Part shown: piece after piece, positions 8,291 to 17,337 of the stretch
How the letters are laid out: every line of letters starts with the position of its first letter
How positions within the stretch are numbered: position 1 is the stretch's first letter
DNA from: Streptomyces goshikiensis
GTDB taxonomy: Bacteria > Actinomycetota > Actinomycetes > Streptomycetales > Streptomycetaceae
Direction of reading: 5' to 3'
DNA: 64,000 nt
Assembly (NCBI RefSeq): GCF_014650555.1
Contig: NZ_BMVE01000004.1
Span: 372,001 to 436,000 of the forward strand
Translations under genes and position numbers: made by a program
Notes under the pieces: generated by a model
Told to the model about the DNA's origin: nothing
What the model saw: the letters and a program-made list of their open reading frames with translations, nothing else
Databases searched by the model: none

Positions 8291-9716
8291 AGAGGGGCGG
8301 CGCCCCGCGCAGATGACGTACGAGCTGTTCGAGGGCGGTCCAGCTCTCGGCGGTCTCGCCGTCGCCGAGCGCGTAGTAGTAGCCCGGCCGGGCGCTGGGG
8401 CCCAGCTGCACCGGGCGTTCCCGCAGCGGCGTCCTGCTCGCGGTGTCGCGCCCTGCCTCCCGGACCTCCGCGGGGCCCAGTACGAAGGCGTACGGCAGCG
8501 GTGGGTGCTCGAAGCGGGGCGGGGCGCTCAGGTCCCGGCGCGCCTCGCGCAGCTGGCAGATCATGGTCTTCAGCCCGTGCCGGGTCACCAGCTCGCCGGC
8601 CAGCTCCGGCAGCGCCTCCAGGGGCAGCTGCTCACCGAGGCCGTAGCCCACCGTGAGGGTGACGTCCTCCTCCACCCCCTCCGCCGTGCGGATCACGCGC
8701 AGGGTGGCGACGGCGGGCCGGTCCGGGGTGCCGACGACCACCGTCCAGGTGGACTGGGGGGCGCGCTCGTACGCCAGGTCGGTCAGCTGCCGCCGCGACC
8801 AGGTCAGACCGGCCGGCTCCGAAGTCCCCCAGCCGGCCGGCGGGCTGCCGGTCAGCGCCCGGTAAGCGGCTTCCAGCCCACCGCCGAGGACGAGGTCCGC
8901 CTCCGGCGGGTGCAGGGTACGGAAGGAGACGATGAGCTGACGCTCGCCGGTGGGCCGGACCTCGGTGAACGCGTCCGCCACCGGGGTCTCACCGCTCTCG
9001 TCCCGGTCCGGGCAGAAGGCGCCGTCCTGCCAGCGCAGCACCGCGCCGGTCAGCCCGTCGTAGTAGCCGCACCGCTCGTCCTGCACCACCCAGCGCGAGG
9101 GCAGGGACTGCAGCAGCATGCGGGTGGGCAGGGAGAGCCGGCAGTGCGGCGGGGTGACGATCTGCAGGGACCGGTCGCTCTCCACGGTGGCCCGCAACGC
9201 CTCGGAGAGCCAGCTCGTCATGGGAACGACCGGGCGGTCCTGGAGGACGACGGCGGCCTCGTCGGTGAGCATGTCGACGGCCGGCTGGGCAGCGGCGGGT
9301 ACGGGTACGGCAGTGATGCCCGCGACGTCGACCGGGCGTGCCGCACCGATGGTGCCGGGGGCGTCCGGCGGCCAGACCCGGCCGCCCAGAAGCATGGTCA
9401 GACGGGCCGCGAAGGCACCCGCAAGCTGCTCTGCCTGGGGGAGGCCCGTGGTGGCGCGGGCCTCGATCCACCACGCCGGGCCGTCGCCGGACGGCTCGGC
9501 GCCGGGCCCCAGCAGCCGGGCCGCCTCGCCCGGCACCTGGAGCATCAGCGGCGCCTCGATCGAGACGAGCGGCCGGCCCTCGGCGTCGCACAGCTGGATC
9601 ACGGCGCCCTCGCCGGTGGTCCCGATCGTCAGGTCTGGGCCGCCGGCCAGCAGGCCCGCCAGGATGCTCAGGGCGTCCGGCATGCGCTCGGTAAGTGCGA
9701 TCACGTCCTTGGTCAT
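8289..9716 (-). CDS. DUF6177 family protein of actinobacterial type VII secretion clusters
   Basis: A 475-residue soluble protein (MTKDVIALTERMPDALSILA at the start). I recognise the pattern of DUF6177, a family found in Streptomyces beside EccC/EccD genes; its role is unknown. There are no membrane segments or catalytic motifs. Segments such as DRPVVPMTSWLSEALRATVE and LQIVTPPHCRLSLPTRMLLQ lie in the middle, and the C-terminus PSARPGYYYALGDGETAESW is aromatic-rich. It is the last gene of the minus-strand operon, starting 16 bases after the EccC stop, with GGGGGAAC just before the ATG. A role as a cytoplasmic accessory to the secretion ATPase is inferred from context alone. Confidence 0.78.
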   Translation of the reverse strand: MTKDVIALTERMPDALSILAGLLAGGPDLTIGTTGEGAVIQLCDAEGRPLVSIEAPLMLQVPGEAARLLGPGAEPSGDGPAWWIEARATTGLPQAEQLAGAFAARLTMLLGGRVWPPDAPGTIGAARPVDVAGITAVPVPAAAQPAVDMLTDEAAVVLQDRPVVPMTSWLSEALRATVESDRSLQIVTPPHCRLSLPTRMLLQSLPSRWVVQDERCGYYDGLTGAVLRWQDGAFCPDRDESGETPVADAFTEVRPTGERQLIVSFRTLHPPEADLVLGGGLEAAYRALTGSPPAGWGTSEPAGLTWSRRQLTDLAYERAPQSTWTVVVGTPDRPAVATLRVIRTAEGVEEDVTLTVGYGLGEQLPLEALPELAGELVTRHGLKTMICQLREARRDLSAPPRFEHPPLPYAFVLGPAEVREAGRDTASRTPLRERPVQLGPSARPGYYYALGDGETAESWTALEQLVRHLRGAPPL

Positions 9717-9732
9717 ACGGTGTTCCCCCTGG

Positions 9733-12700
9733 TCATACGTGGTCGGCCGGAGTTTCGGTGTCGCCGTCCGCGGCGGCGAGCGCTGTCTGGACCAGCCGGG
9801 TCGGCTCGCCCCGGCGTACGAGCGTGCCGCGCCCGGGCGGCTGGCTGTTCGCGTACACGCCGGGGAACAGCTGGCCCTCCTGCCGGTCGCCGGTCATGAC
9901 GACCGCCGTCGTACCGCTCTCACGGAGCGTCATCATGAACGGCTCGTACAGCGCCCGCGAGGCTCCCGCCACCCTGCGGGTGACGACGAAGTGCAGGCCT
10001 ATGTCCTGCGCGGAGGGGATGAACGGCACGAACGGCGCGAGCGGTTGCTGGCCGCCGCTGGTGAGGACGTCGTAGTCGTCGATGAGGATGACGATGCGCG
10101 GACCCGAGTACCAAGTGCCGGACGCGAGGGCGTCCTGGGCGGCGAGGTCCTCGGGCATGCGTTTCTCGAGCTCGGTGGCGATACCGGTGGCCAGCGCGCC
10201 GCACAGCCGTGAGTTGTGGGCGTAACCGCCGCGGTACTCCTCGGGGACCAGCCTGCGCAGGCCCCGGCGCGGGTCCATGACCGCGAAGACGATCTCCTCG
10301 TCGGAGTAGCGGTCCATGAGCCCTTGGGTGACCAGGCGCAGCAGGTTGGTCTTCCCGCACTCGCTGTCGCCCAGGATGATCAGGTGCTGGTCGCGCTTGA
10401 ACAGGTCGAGCAGGACGGGCGCGAGGGCCGTCTGGTCCAGTCCGAGCGGCACCCGGTTGGGTTCGGCCGTCACGGACGGCAGGGCGGCGGCGGGGATGCG
10501 GGTGGGCAGCACCCTGATCCGCTGGGCGCCGTCGCCGGACCAGGACGAGCGGATCGCCAGGGCCGCCTGTTCGACGGCCGGGCCCAGCTCGGAGGTCGAG
10601 GCCAGGGAGTCGATGCGGGGCAGCGCCGTCTGGGCGAAGAGCTTGCCGTCGGTCAGGACGCGGCCCTTCTCGTCCGGGGCCAGGGTCTCGGCGAGCTTGC
10701 GGTCGATGCTGGAGTCGCCGGGGTCGTTCAGGCGCAGCTCGACGCGGGTGCCGAACAGGGACTGGGTGGCGATGCGGACGTCGTTCCAGCGCAGCATGCC
10801 CGCGACGACGTGGATGCCATAGCCGCCACCGCGCTTGAGCAGGTCGGTGACCGCGTCCTCGATCTCGTCGAAGTCATCGCGCAGGGCGCCGAAGCCGTCG
10901 ACGAGGAGCACGATCTCGGTCGAGGACAGCTCGGGGAGCCGGCCTTCGGCGCGCAGTTCGCGCAGCCGCTCGACGGAGTCGATGCCGTGTTCGCGGAACA
11001 GCTCCTCGCGGTCGGCGAGCATGCCGCGGATCTCCTCGACCGTACGGGCGGCGCGTTCGCGGTCGGCGCGGCCGGCGATGCCGCCGACGTGCGGGAGCCC
11101 GGTCAGGGCGGCGAGGCCGCCGCCGATGAGGTCGAGGCCGTAGATGCCGACCTCGCGCGGCGTGTGCGTCATGGCGAGGGACAGTGCCAGCGTGCGCAGC
11201 AGGGTGGTCTTGCCGGACTGGGGGCCGCCGATGACGGCGGCGTGGCCGCCGGCGACGGTGAGGTCGAGGACCCACTGCCCCTGCCACTGCTTGGCCGGGT
11301 CGTCGAGGAGGCCGAGCGGCACCTTGAGCGGGCCCGGCCGGACGGCCAGCTGGATGCCGCGCTCGCCGGCCCGGAGCGGACCTGCGGAGGTGTCCAGGGC
11401 GATGACCCGGGGCAGCGGCGGCAGCCAGATGGCACGGGTGGGCCGGGCCGCGTCGCGGAGTTGGTCGACGACGACGGACATGACGGTCGGCCCGGGGTTG
11501 CGGTGGCGCATGGCCGGCTGGCCCTCGCCGGGGCCCGTCTCGGGCTCGCCGAGGGTGTTGAACTCCGGGTAGGGGTGTACGGCCGGGCCCGCTTCGGCGT
11601 CCCGGGCGACCGGGCCGTGGTAGGGGCCGGAGACGAAGCTGGCCTTGAACCGCTCGTACGCGCTGGTGTCGACCTTGAGGTAGCCGAATCCGGGGATGGG
11701 CGGCAGGTGGAAGGCGTCGGTGGTGTCCAGCACCGTACGGGACTCGTCGGCGGAGAAGGTGCGCAGGCCGAGCCGGTACGAGAGGTACGTGTCCAGGCCC
11801 TTGAGCTTGCCGCCCTCGATGCGCTGGCTGGAGAGCAGCAGGTGGACGCCGATGGAGCGGCCGATGCGGCCGATGGACAGGAACAGGTCGATGAAATCGG
11901 GTTTGGCGGTGAGGAGTTCGCCGAACTCGTCGATGACGACGAAGAGGTGCGGCAGCGGGTCGAGGTCGGGGCGGGTCTCGCGCAGCGCGGCGTAGTGCCC
12001 GATGTCGGCGATGTTGCCGGCGTCCTTGAGGACCTGCTGGCGGCGCTTCACCTCGCCGGCGAGGGAGGAGTGGACGCGCTCGACGAGACCGGCCTGGTTC
12101 TCGAGGTTGGTGATGACGCCGGCGACGTGCGGCAGGCCGGCGAAGGGGGCGAAGGTGGCACCGCCCTTGTAGTCGACGAGGACCATGGCGAGGTCCTCCG
12201 GCGGGTGCGAGGCGACGAGCGCCAGCACCAGCGTGCGCAGCAGCTCGCTCTTGCCCGAGCCGGTGGCGCCGACGCACAGGCCGTGCGGGCCCATGCCGAG
12301 TTCGGAGGATTCCTTCAGGTCGAGCAGGACCGGCTGGCGGGAGTCGCTGATGCCGATCGGTACGCGCAGGAAGGCGCGTTCGCTGCGGGGCCGCCACAGT
12401 TCCTTGACGTCCAGGGCGGCCGGGTCCTCGACGCCGAGCATCTCGGCGAAGGCGACGGGGCCGGAGAGCGGGGCGTCGACGAGGGACTCGGGGGACAGCC
12501 TCAGCGGGGCCAGCAGGCGGGCCAGGCCCTCGGCGCCGGGGGCGGTGGCCTGGTCGGCTGTGCCGTCGGCGGTGACGGGCTCGGAGGGGCGCAGGTCATC
12601 GATGTGGACCCGGTCGCCGTCGACGGTGATGCGCAGGGAGACCTGGCCGGGCTCATGCACCCGCTCGGCCACCAGGTGCAGCACGGTGACGCCCATGTCC

Positions 12701-13734
12701 CGCAGGCTCACGGCCTCGTCGGGGCGGGGCAGCTCGCGCGCGTCGTCACCGTACTCGTCGCTGACGATCAGCAGCCGGTCGGTCATCTCCAGCGCGTCCT
12801 TGCCGGAAAGGCCGCGCCGCACCTCGGCGGCGTAGGAGGCGCGGGCGCGCAGGTCCCGGTGCATGAGCCGGGCGAGTGGGGCCAGCGCCGGGGCGATGCG
12901 GCGGGCGCTGACGGGCCCGTCGTGCTCGTCGGGGTCGAGGATGTGGGGCAGCCACTTGACCCAGGCCCAGTCGGTCATGCGGTCGCCGGGGCAGGCGAGG
13001 GCGAGGGCGACGTCGTCGGGGGCGTGGGCGACCGCGGTCTGCGTGAGCAGGGCGCGTACGACGCGCAGGACGCCTTCGCGGTCGCCGATGACGCTGACGT
13101 TGCCGGCGCGGTCGAGGGGGATGGTCAGGGGCAGGTCGGTGGCTGTGGAGAATCGATTCGTCAGCGCCCCGGCCTCGTTGAGCATGAACCGGTCGGGCGG
13201 GGTGAGGACACTGCCGCCCTGCTCGCCGACGACCAGGGGGCGTACGGGCATCCGACCGGTGCCCACGCGCACCCGCAGGAAGTCGCTGTCGCGGCGGCGC
13301 CGCTCCCACAGCCGCGCGGGGTCGCGCACGATGTCGTAGAGCGCCTCGGGCGGCGGGTCGAGGACCCGGGCCGTCTCGCGGCGCTCGCGCTCCTCGGCGC
13401 CCAGCTCCTCGCGGAGCTCCTCCAGGTACTCCAGGTAGCGCTCGCGCTGCCGGCGCCGGGTGCGCTGGGCCTTGCCCCGCTGGGACAGCAGCATGCCGAC
13501 CGAGCCGATGACGGTGACGAGGAGCACGATCGCGCCGAGTCCGGCGAACTGGCTGTTGCGCACCATCGTCATCATCACGACCGAACTCATCACGCCGGCA
13601 ATGGGCATGAGGGTGTGCAGGGCGCCGCCGGTCTTGCCCTCGGGCAGGTTGGGCGGCGGCTCGATGGTGCGCGCCTCGGGGGTGTGCAGCGGCCGGGTGG
13701 TGCGGGCGGGGCGGTGGACTATGCGGGTGGTCAT
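9733..13734 (-). CDS. eccC: Type VII secretion ATPase EccC (three FtsK/SpoIIIE domains)
   Basis: A 1,333-residue motor ATPase of the type VII secretion system, the usual length for a fused EccCa-EccCb. The N-terminus has two membrane segments (about residues 43-59 and 66-84) followed by an arginine-rich helix. Three P-loop domains follow, with Walker A GATGSGKS (~489-496), GGPQSGKTT (middle) and GDSECGKTN (last). Walker B-like strands are HLFVVIDEFGE, IVLLVDGFGAL and IVILIDDYDVL; only the first has the canonical Asp-Glu pair, as is common since ATPase 1 does most hydrolysis. The ATG overlaps the stop of the ParA-like gene by 4 bases. It should recognise C-terminal signals of WXG100 substrates and drive export. 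Confidence 0.95.
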   Translation of the reverse strand: MTTRIVHRPARTTRPLHTPEARTIEPPPNLPEGKTGGALHTLMPIAGVMSSVVMMTMVRNSQFAGLGAIVLLVTVIGSVGMLLSQRGKAQRTRRRQRERYLEYLEELREELGAEERERRETARVLDPPPEALYDIVRDPARLWERRRRDSDFLRVRVGTGRMPVRPLVVGEQGGSVLTPPDRFMLNEAGALTNRFSTATDLPLTIPLDRAGNVSVIGDREGVLRVVRALLTQTAVAHAPDDVALALACPGDRMTDWAWVKWLPHILDPDEHDGPVSARRIAPALAPLARLMHRDLRARASYAAEVRRGLSGKDALEMTDRLLIVSDEYGDDARELPRPDEAVSLRDMGVTVLHLVAERVHEPGQVSLRITVDGDRVHIDDLRPSEPVTADGTADQATAPGAEGLARLLAPLRLSPESLVDAPLSGPVAFAEMLGVEDPAALDVKELWRPRSERAFLRVPIGISDSRQPVLLDLKESSELGMGPHGLCVGATGSGKSELLRTLVLALVASHPPEDLAMVLVDYKGGATFAPFAGLPHVAGVITNLENQAGLVERVHSSLAGEVKRRQQVLKDAGNIADIGHYAALRETRPDLDPLPHLFVVIDEFGELLTAKPDFIDLFLSIGRIGRSIGVHLLLSSQRIEGGKLKGLDTYLSYRLGLRTFSADESRTVLDTTDAFHLPPIPGFGYLKVDTSAYERFKASFVSGPYHGPVARDAEAGPAVHPYPEFNTLGEPETGPGEGQPAMRHRNPGPTVMSVVVDQLRDAARPTRAIWLPPLPRVIALDTSAGPLRAGERGIQLAVRPGPLKVPLGLLDDPAKQWQGQWVLDLTVAGGHAAVIGGPQSGKTTLLRTLALSLAMTHTPREVGIYGLDLIGGGLAALTGLPHVGGIAGRADRERAARTVEEIRGMLADREELFREHGIDSVERLRELRAEGRLPELSSTEIVLLVDGFGALRDDFDEIEDAVTDLLKRGGGYGIHVVAGMLRWNDVRIATQSLFGTRVELRLNDPGDSSIDRKLAETLAPDEKGRVLTDGKLFAQTALPRIDSLASTSELGPAVEQAALAIRSSWSGDGAQRIRVLPTRIPAAALPSVTAEPNRVPLGLDQTALAPVLLDLFKRDQHLIILGDSECGKTNLLRLVTQGLMDRYSDEEIVFAVMDPRRGLRRLVPEEYRGGYAHNSRLCGALATGIATELEKRMPEDLAAQDALASGTWYSGPRIVILIDDYDVLTSGGQQPLAPFVPFIPSAQDIGLHFVVTRRVAGASRALYEPFMMTLRESGTTAVVMTGDRQEGQLFPGVYANSQPPGRGTLVRRGEPTRLVQTALAAADGDTETPADHV

Positions 13735-14861
13735 CGGTTGCTTTGCCTGCTCATGGCTCGGGTGAGGACTTCGGCGGCAAGCTCGGTGACGGCCTCGCGC
13801 GTGACCTGGCCGAGCAGGTCGGTGCGGATCGGGCCACCGGTGGCGAGGTGCCGGTCGTACGGGAGCATCAGTACCTTCACGCCGTCGAGCTGGAGGTGCT
13901 CTCGCGCCGCGGTGGCATCGAGGGTCATGTGCGGGGACGACGGGGAGACGACGACCACGGTCCTCTCCAGCATCCGGGATCGCGACAGCGACGCCATCCA
14001 GTCCAGCACCGATCGGGTACCAGTGATGCCCTCGGCGGTGGCGGGGGTGACCAGCACGCGGGCCTGGGCCGCCGACAAGGCGGTGCGGGACAGCTCGCTC
14101 GGGAGGGTGTCGCAGTCAACGACGGTGACGCCGAAGTAGCGGCGCAGCGCGACCATCACCGTGCGGTACTCGTCCAGTTCCAGCCGGTTGCCCACGCGGC
14201 CCTGGCTGCCGGGCAGCAGCCAGCCCCGGTCGGGCAGCTGGATGAGGTAGCCGACGACGTCGGTGAGCTGCATCGACGGGTCGATGAGCTGCGCGACGTC
14301 ACTTGTCGTCCAGCGCACCTTGGTGACGCCGAGCCTGGCCGGGAGGGTGCCCAGTGCCGGGTCGGCCTCCAGCATCAGCACGGGGTCCTGGCGGTAGTGC
14401 GCGTAGGTGTGGCCGAGCAGCGCGGCGACGGTGGTCTTGCCCGCGCCGCCGCGGATGCTGGTGACGACGATCTGCCGGCCGGTGGTGAGCGGCTGCTGCA
14501 GCGCCTGCGCGACGCGGGTCGCCTCCTCCACCTCGCGGCTGGCGGAGGAACCGACGAGCCGGCGCAGCGAGCGGGAGGTCCGCTTCGCGGCGGAGTCGCC
14601 GCTGAGCGGCCTGCCCTTGACCAGCTCGTCGGGGAGCGGGAGCTCCAAGGTGACGGGCGTGGGCAGGGGCCTGGGGGCGGGCGCGGGCGCCAGGTGGGTG
14701 TCGGCGGCGGCCGGCCCCGGTGCATTGGCCTGCGAAGGTGCGTGGGCGGATGCGGTCGGGGGCCGGCCGGCCTGCTCCCCGGGCGGTCCCGGTTCGCCGG
14801 AGTCATTGGTGAGGTTGCGTAGGTCGCGCAGTAGGTCGCCCTGCCAGTCGTCCTGGGGCAT
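13731..14861 (-). CDS. ParA/MinD-like ATPase of type VII cluster (EspI-like)
   Basis: A 376-residue protein. The first ~110 residues are Pro/Ala-rich and disordered. A MinD/ParA-type ATPase follows with the deviant Walker A RGGAGKTTVAALLGH, the strand DPVLMLEADPALGTLPARLG, and FGVTVVDCDTLPSELSRTAL as the Walker B/Switch II region. The layout, a disordered N-terminus with a C-terminal MinD-like ATPase inside a type VII locus, resembles mycobacterial EspI. EspI-like proteins are thought to regulate secretion in response to energy state; that is family knowledge, not shown here. The start ATG at 14861 follows GGAG (CTCCAGGAGAGACCGC region) and lies 17 bases after the EccD stop. The stop overlaps the eccC start (ATGA). 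Confidence 0.85.
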   Translation of the reverse strand: MPQDDWQGDLLRDLRNLTNDSGEPGPPGEQAGRPPTASAHAPSQANAPGPAAADTHLAPAPAPRPLPTPVTLELPLPDELVKGRPLSGDSAAKRTSRSLRRLVGSSASREVEEATRVAQALQQPLTTGRQIVVTSIRGGAGKTTVAALLGHTYAHYRQDPVLMLEADPALGTLPARLGVTKVRWTTSDVAQLIDPSMQLTDVVGYLIQLPDRGWLLPGSQGRVGNRLELDEYRTVMVALRRYFGVTVVDCDTLPSELSRTALSAAQARVLVTPATAEGITGTRSVLDWMASLSRSRMLERTVVVVSPSSPHMTLDATAAREHLQLDGVKVLMLPYDRHLATGGPIRTDLLGQVTREAVTELAAEVLTRAMSRQSNR

Positions 14862-14878
14862 GCGGTCTCTCCTGGAGT

Positions 14879-16291
14879 TCAGAACTGGTGGAGCAGACGT
14901 ACGTAGACGCCGAACACCCCGACCGCGAGCGGGAACAGTGCGATCACGCCGATGGTCTCGACGAGGTCCACGGCGCGCCGCAGCCGGACGCCGACGTGTT
15001 CCGGCAGCCGGACCGACAGCACGGCGAGCGGCACGATCGCCACCCCGCAGAGCGCGGCCGGCGGACCGGCCGGGGTGCCGGGGACGTGGTCCATCCACAG
15101 CATCACGAGGCGGACGAGCAGCACCAGGGCGGCGGCCAGCAGCGTGACGACCTCGGCGACCAAGGGGAAGGCGCGCGAGCGGGAGAGCAGCACGACCACC
15201 GTCACGGACGCGAGCAGGACCGTCCACCACGAGGGCGAGGTGACGGCCAGCAGCCCGCCGGCCATGGCGGACACGGCGACGGCGACCGTGGCCAGGACCA
15301 GCCCGCGGTGGGTGGCGGCCAGGGCGGTCTCGACCTCGTGGCGGCTGACGGAGGCACCGCCCGAGCGGCGGTCGTCGAGTCCGGTGAGCCCGGCCGCCAT
15401 CAGCGCGAGGCGGGGCAGCAGGCCGAGGGCGACGAGGGAGACGACGGCCATGACGGAGCCGAGGCGCGCCGGGTCGGCCTGGAATCCCGCGATTGCCTCC
15501 CACGCTCCGGTGGTGACGGCGACGGCTCCGGCGCCGATCAGACCGCCCCTGCCGAGCTGCGAGAACAGCCCGAGGAGCGCGAGTGTCACGGTGAGCGCGC
15601 CGGCCACGGCGGCGAGCCGTGCCGGCCCGGACCAGGCGTGCGCGTCGGCGGCGGTCCACGCGGCGAACACGCCGAGCACGCCACCGGTCATCAGGAGGGT
15701 GGTGCCGAGGTCGCGCGCTGCCTGGCCTTCCGCCCGGCCTCCCGCCTGGCCCCCCGCCTGCGCGGACCGACCGGCCCGGATGCCGATCCGGGCCGCGACC
15801 GCGCCGACGGCCGCGACGAGCACGGCCGACACCGCGAGAGCGGCCGCCACCGGGGCCGCGCCGTGGCTGCTGCGCGCGAGCACGGCAGCGGTCACGGCCA
15901 GCACGATCGTCGCCAGGCCCGCGGTCCACCGCCGGGCCTCGGAGCGCCAGCGCCACGCGCGTACGTCCAGGTCCTCGGCGAGCTCGTCGGTGACGTCGTG
16001 CACGACGGGCGCGGAGGGCGCGTCGTGCACGCGGACGAGCCGGAGCACAGCGCCGTCGGGCACGGCGGCATCGGCGAGGGTCCCGTCCTGCGGTAGAACC
16101 GTTCCCTCAGCGGTGATCAGATGCCGGGCGGCCGGGCGCTCGCCGACCTTGTCGCCCAACAGCCGCAGGACATCGGGCAAGAGCCGCCCGATGGGCTCGT
16201 CCGCGGGCAGCACGAGATCCACGCGCCGGCGGTCGCCGACGAGTGTGATCCTGCTCAATTCCGTACGCTGTTTGGCCCCCGCGCTCACCAC
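14879..16291 (-). CDS. eccD: Type VII secretion integral membrane protein EccD
   Basis: A 470-residue protein. The first ~95 residues form a ubiquitin-like (YukD) cytoplasmic domain (RITLVGDRRRVDLVLPADEP, LLPDVLRLLGD, GAVLRLVRVHDA). About eleven hydrophobic transmembrane segments then run to the C-terminus (e.g. WTAGLATIVLAVTAAVLA, LTVTLALLGLFSQLG, VSLVALGLLPRLALM, IGVIALFPLAVGVFGVY). This is the EccD topology; EccD dimers line the translocation pore. It is one of only two core channel components visible in the island, along with EccC. The ATG at 16291 is 13 bases after the stop of the small membrane protein upstream, so co-transcription is likely. Confidence 0.92.
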   Translation of the reverse strand: MVSAGAKQRTELSRITLVGDRRRVDLVLPADEPIGRLLPDVLRLLGDKVGERPAARHLITAEGTVLPQDGTLADAAVPDGAVLRLVRVHDAPSAPVVHDVTDELAEDLDVRAWRWRSEARRWTAGLATIVLAVTAAVLARSSHGAAPVAAALAVSAVLVAAVGAVAARIGIRAGRSAQAGGQAGGRAEGQAARDLGTTLLMTGGVLGVFAAWTAADAHAWSGPARLAAVAGALTVTLALLGLFSQLGRGGLIGAGAVAVTTGAWEAIAGFQADPARLGSVMAVVSLVALGLLPRLALMAAGLTGLDDRRSGGASVSRHEVETALAATHRGLVLATVAVAVSAMAGGLLAVTSPSWWTVLLASVTVVVLLSRSRAFPLVAEVVTLLAAALVLLVRLVMLWMDHVPGTPAGPPAALCGVAIVPLAVLSVRLPEHVGVRLRRAVDLVETIGVIALFPLAVGVFGVYVRLLHQF

Positions 16292-16304
16292 GCGGCAGAA
16301 CCTA

Positions 16305-16670
16305 TCACTGGGCCGACTCCGTCACTTTGTGTGTTCCTTTCGAATTGTTCGGCGTTTTCGTCTTCGAGGGGGATGGCGAAGGCGCCTTCGATGGTGACGG
16401 CGACGATGGTGACGTCAACTGCGGTGTATAGCGCTGCTGTTGCTGTCTCTGCTGCTCTTTCTGCTTGGCCAGGGTGTGCTGGATGAAAGACCACCCCACA
16501 CAACCGGCGCACAGAAGCGCCGCAATGGCGATGCCCGCGAATATCCTGCCGAGCTTCTCGTCCGCCGTCCGGCGGGCCCGCTGCGCCCCGTACAGCAGGG
16601 CATCGCGCATGCGTCGGCGCCGTACCGACACCGACTCCAGCAGCTGACTGTCGTAATCCTTCGCCATCAT
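16305..16670 (-). CDS. Small single-span membrane protein in type VII operon
   Basis: A 121-residue protein: a basic N-terminal helix (about residues 12-40, RRRRMRDALLYGAQRARRTA), one transmembrane segment (IFAGIAIAALLCAGCVGWSF, about 42-61), a Lys/Gln-rich stalk (KQKEQQRQQQQR) and a Ser/Pro/Thr/Lys-rich tail outside the membrane. It has no catalytic motif. The shape, bitopic with a low-complexity extracytoplasmic tail, and its place directly before eccD suggest an accessory membrane component. It might fill in for a missing EccB/EccE partner, but there is no sequence support for homology to either. Two in-frame ATGs (first two codons) precede it; either may be used. Confidence 0.75.
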   Translation of the reverse strand: MMAKDYDSQLLESVSVRRRRMRDALLYGAQRARRTADEKLGRIFAGIAIAALLCAGCVGWSFIQHTLAKQKEQQRQQQQRYTPQLTSPSSPSPSKAPSPSPSKTKTPNNSKGTHKVTESAQ

Positions 16671-16706
16671 TCCCCGATCAGCCGGGCTCCACGAGCCGGT
16701 GTGGAC

Positions 16707-16865
16707 CTACGAACCCCGGGCGGTCCGAAAGGCCATGAACAGCAGCCGGGACACCGGAGAACCGGGCTGCTGCAACGGCTGTTGCGCCGCAAATGACTGC
16801 TGTTGCGGCCCAGCGGCCACAAAAGTCCCCGAATCGATCACTGCACCATGGAACGGCGCGGTCAT
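16707..16865 (-). CDS. Short hypothetical ORF at head of eccD operon
   Basis: A 52-codon reading frame not long enough for ordinary ORF calling. It reads MTAPFHGAVIDSGTFVAAGP, then a Gln-rich part (QQQSFAAQQPLQQPG) and a short basic-hydrophobic end (SPVSRLLFMAFRTARGS). The amino-acid composition is protein-like and unlike the opposite strand, which is rich in Cys and Arg. It lies 36 bases upstream of the small membrane protein gene, on the same strand, and downstream of a plausible promoter. No family is recognised and no strong Shine-Dalgarno sequence is seen. It could be a small secreted-substrate-like or structural peptide, or a chance ORF. Confidence 0.4.
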   Translation of the reverse strand: MTAPFHGAVIDSGTFVAAGPQQQSFAAQQPLQQPGSPVSRLLFMAFRTARGS

Positions 16866-16883
16866 GACACGCACCGGGCGCCA

Positions 16884-16913
16884 TAACTATCAACTCTCAC
16901 CGGGGGAATGCAA
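16884..16913 (-). promoter_or_regulatory. Possible promoter for the membrane protein-eccD-ParA-eccC operon
   Basis: On the minus strand TTGCAT (16913-16908) and TAGTTA (16889-16884) are separated by 18 bases, a fair match to a housekeeping promoter. Its position about 20 bases before the short ORF and ~215 before the membrane protein gene would serve the five-gene operon. This is a prediction from hexamers only. Confidence 0.3.
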
Positions 16914-16999
16914 AGCGCGCCGACGATCCACCCGTGGCCGGGAGGCAGTTCACCGGCCGGAGGTGACCGGACCCCGGAAGACCTCGGTCTCCGAGAAAC

Positions 17000-17155
17000 T
17001 CACCGCCGTTCCTGGCCCAGTGCCTCACGGACCTTCGCGCGGCGTGCTGCGTCGCCAACCGTCAGCAGGTACGAGCCGAATCGCCGGACCTCCGGGCCCT
17101 CGGCGCGAAAGACAATGGTGACGGCATAGCCCAACGTGCGGGGGGAGGCAGGTCT
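17000..17155 (-). pseudogene. C-terminal gene fragment of unknown family
   Basis: Reading from about 17155 to a TGA at 17000-17002 gives a coherent protein end: TLGYAVTIVFRAEGPEVRRF followed by GSYLLTVGDAARRAKVREAL and GQERR. It has no start of its own and abuts, in a different frame, the pentapeptide fragment just upstream. It therefore appears to be the 3' stub of a lost gene. Secondary-structure pattern (two strands then a helix) suggests a small cytoplasmic domain; no family is assigned. Confidence 0.4.
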
Positions 17156-17330
17156 GCTCCCCTCAAATCGACGCGGAAGAGCGAGGCCCCCTTGATCCTT
17201 GTTCCTCTGAAGCTCGCTCCCGACGCGTCGATCCCGTGCAGCGAGGCCTTGACCATGTCGGCATCCTCGATCCGCGCACCATCCGTCACCGCTGAGCCAA
17301 CTGCGGTCGCGACCGGCCCGGGCGGCTCAC
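17149..17330 (-). pseudogene. Pentapeptide-repeat protein fragment
   Basis: About 40 codons show pentapeptide-repeat periodicity, A(D/N)LXX-like: ADMVKASLHGIDASGASF, then RGTRIKGASLFRVDLRGADL. Such repeats form a right-handed quadrilateral helix; full proteins have many more. Here the reading frame has at most a GTG start (17289), covers only about eight repeats, and then runs into unrelated Pro-rich coding, while a different frame carries the next protein-like segment. I read it as a decayed fragment in the gap between the immunity candidate and the eccD operon, perhaps a second broken immunity or resistance gene. Confidence 0.45.
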
Positions 17331-17337
17331 GGGTAGC

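Noticed and set aside
10216..14139. 1,307-codon open frame on the + strand
   Set aside because: It is antisense to eccC and part of the ParA-like gene; it has Gly/Ala/Arg/Gln-rich composition, no domain, and arises from high GC at the third positions of the true gene.
13731..15956. 741-codon frame on the - strand fused to the ParA-like gene
   Set aside because: Residues before the ATG at 14861 overlap eccD in another frame and are Arg/Gly-rich noise; the ParA-like protein starts at 14861.
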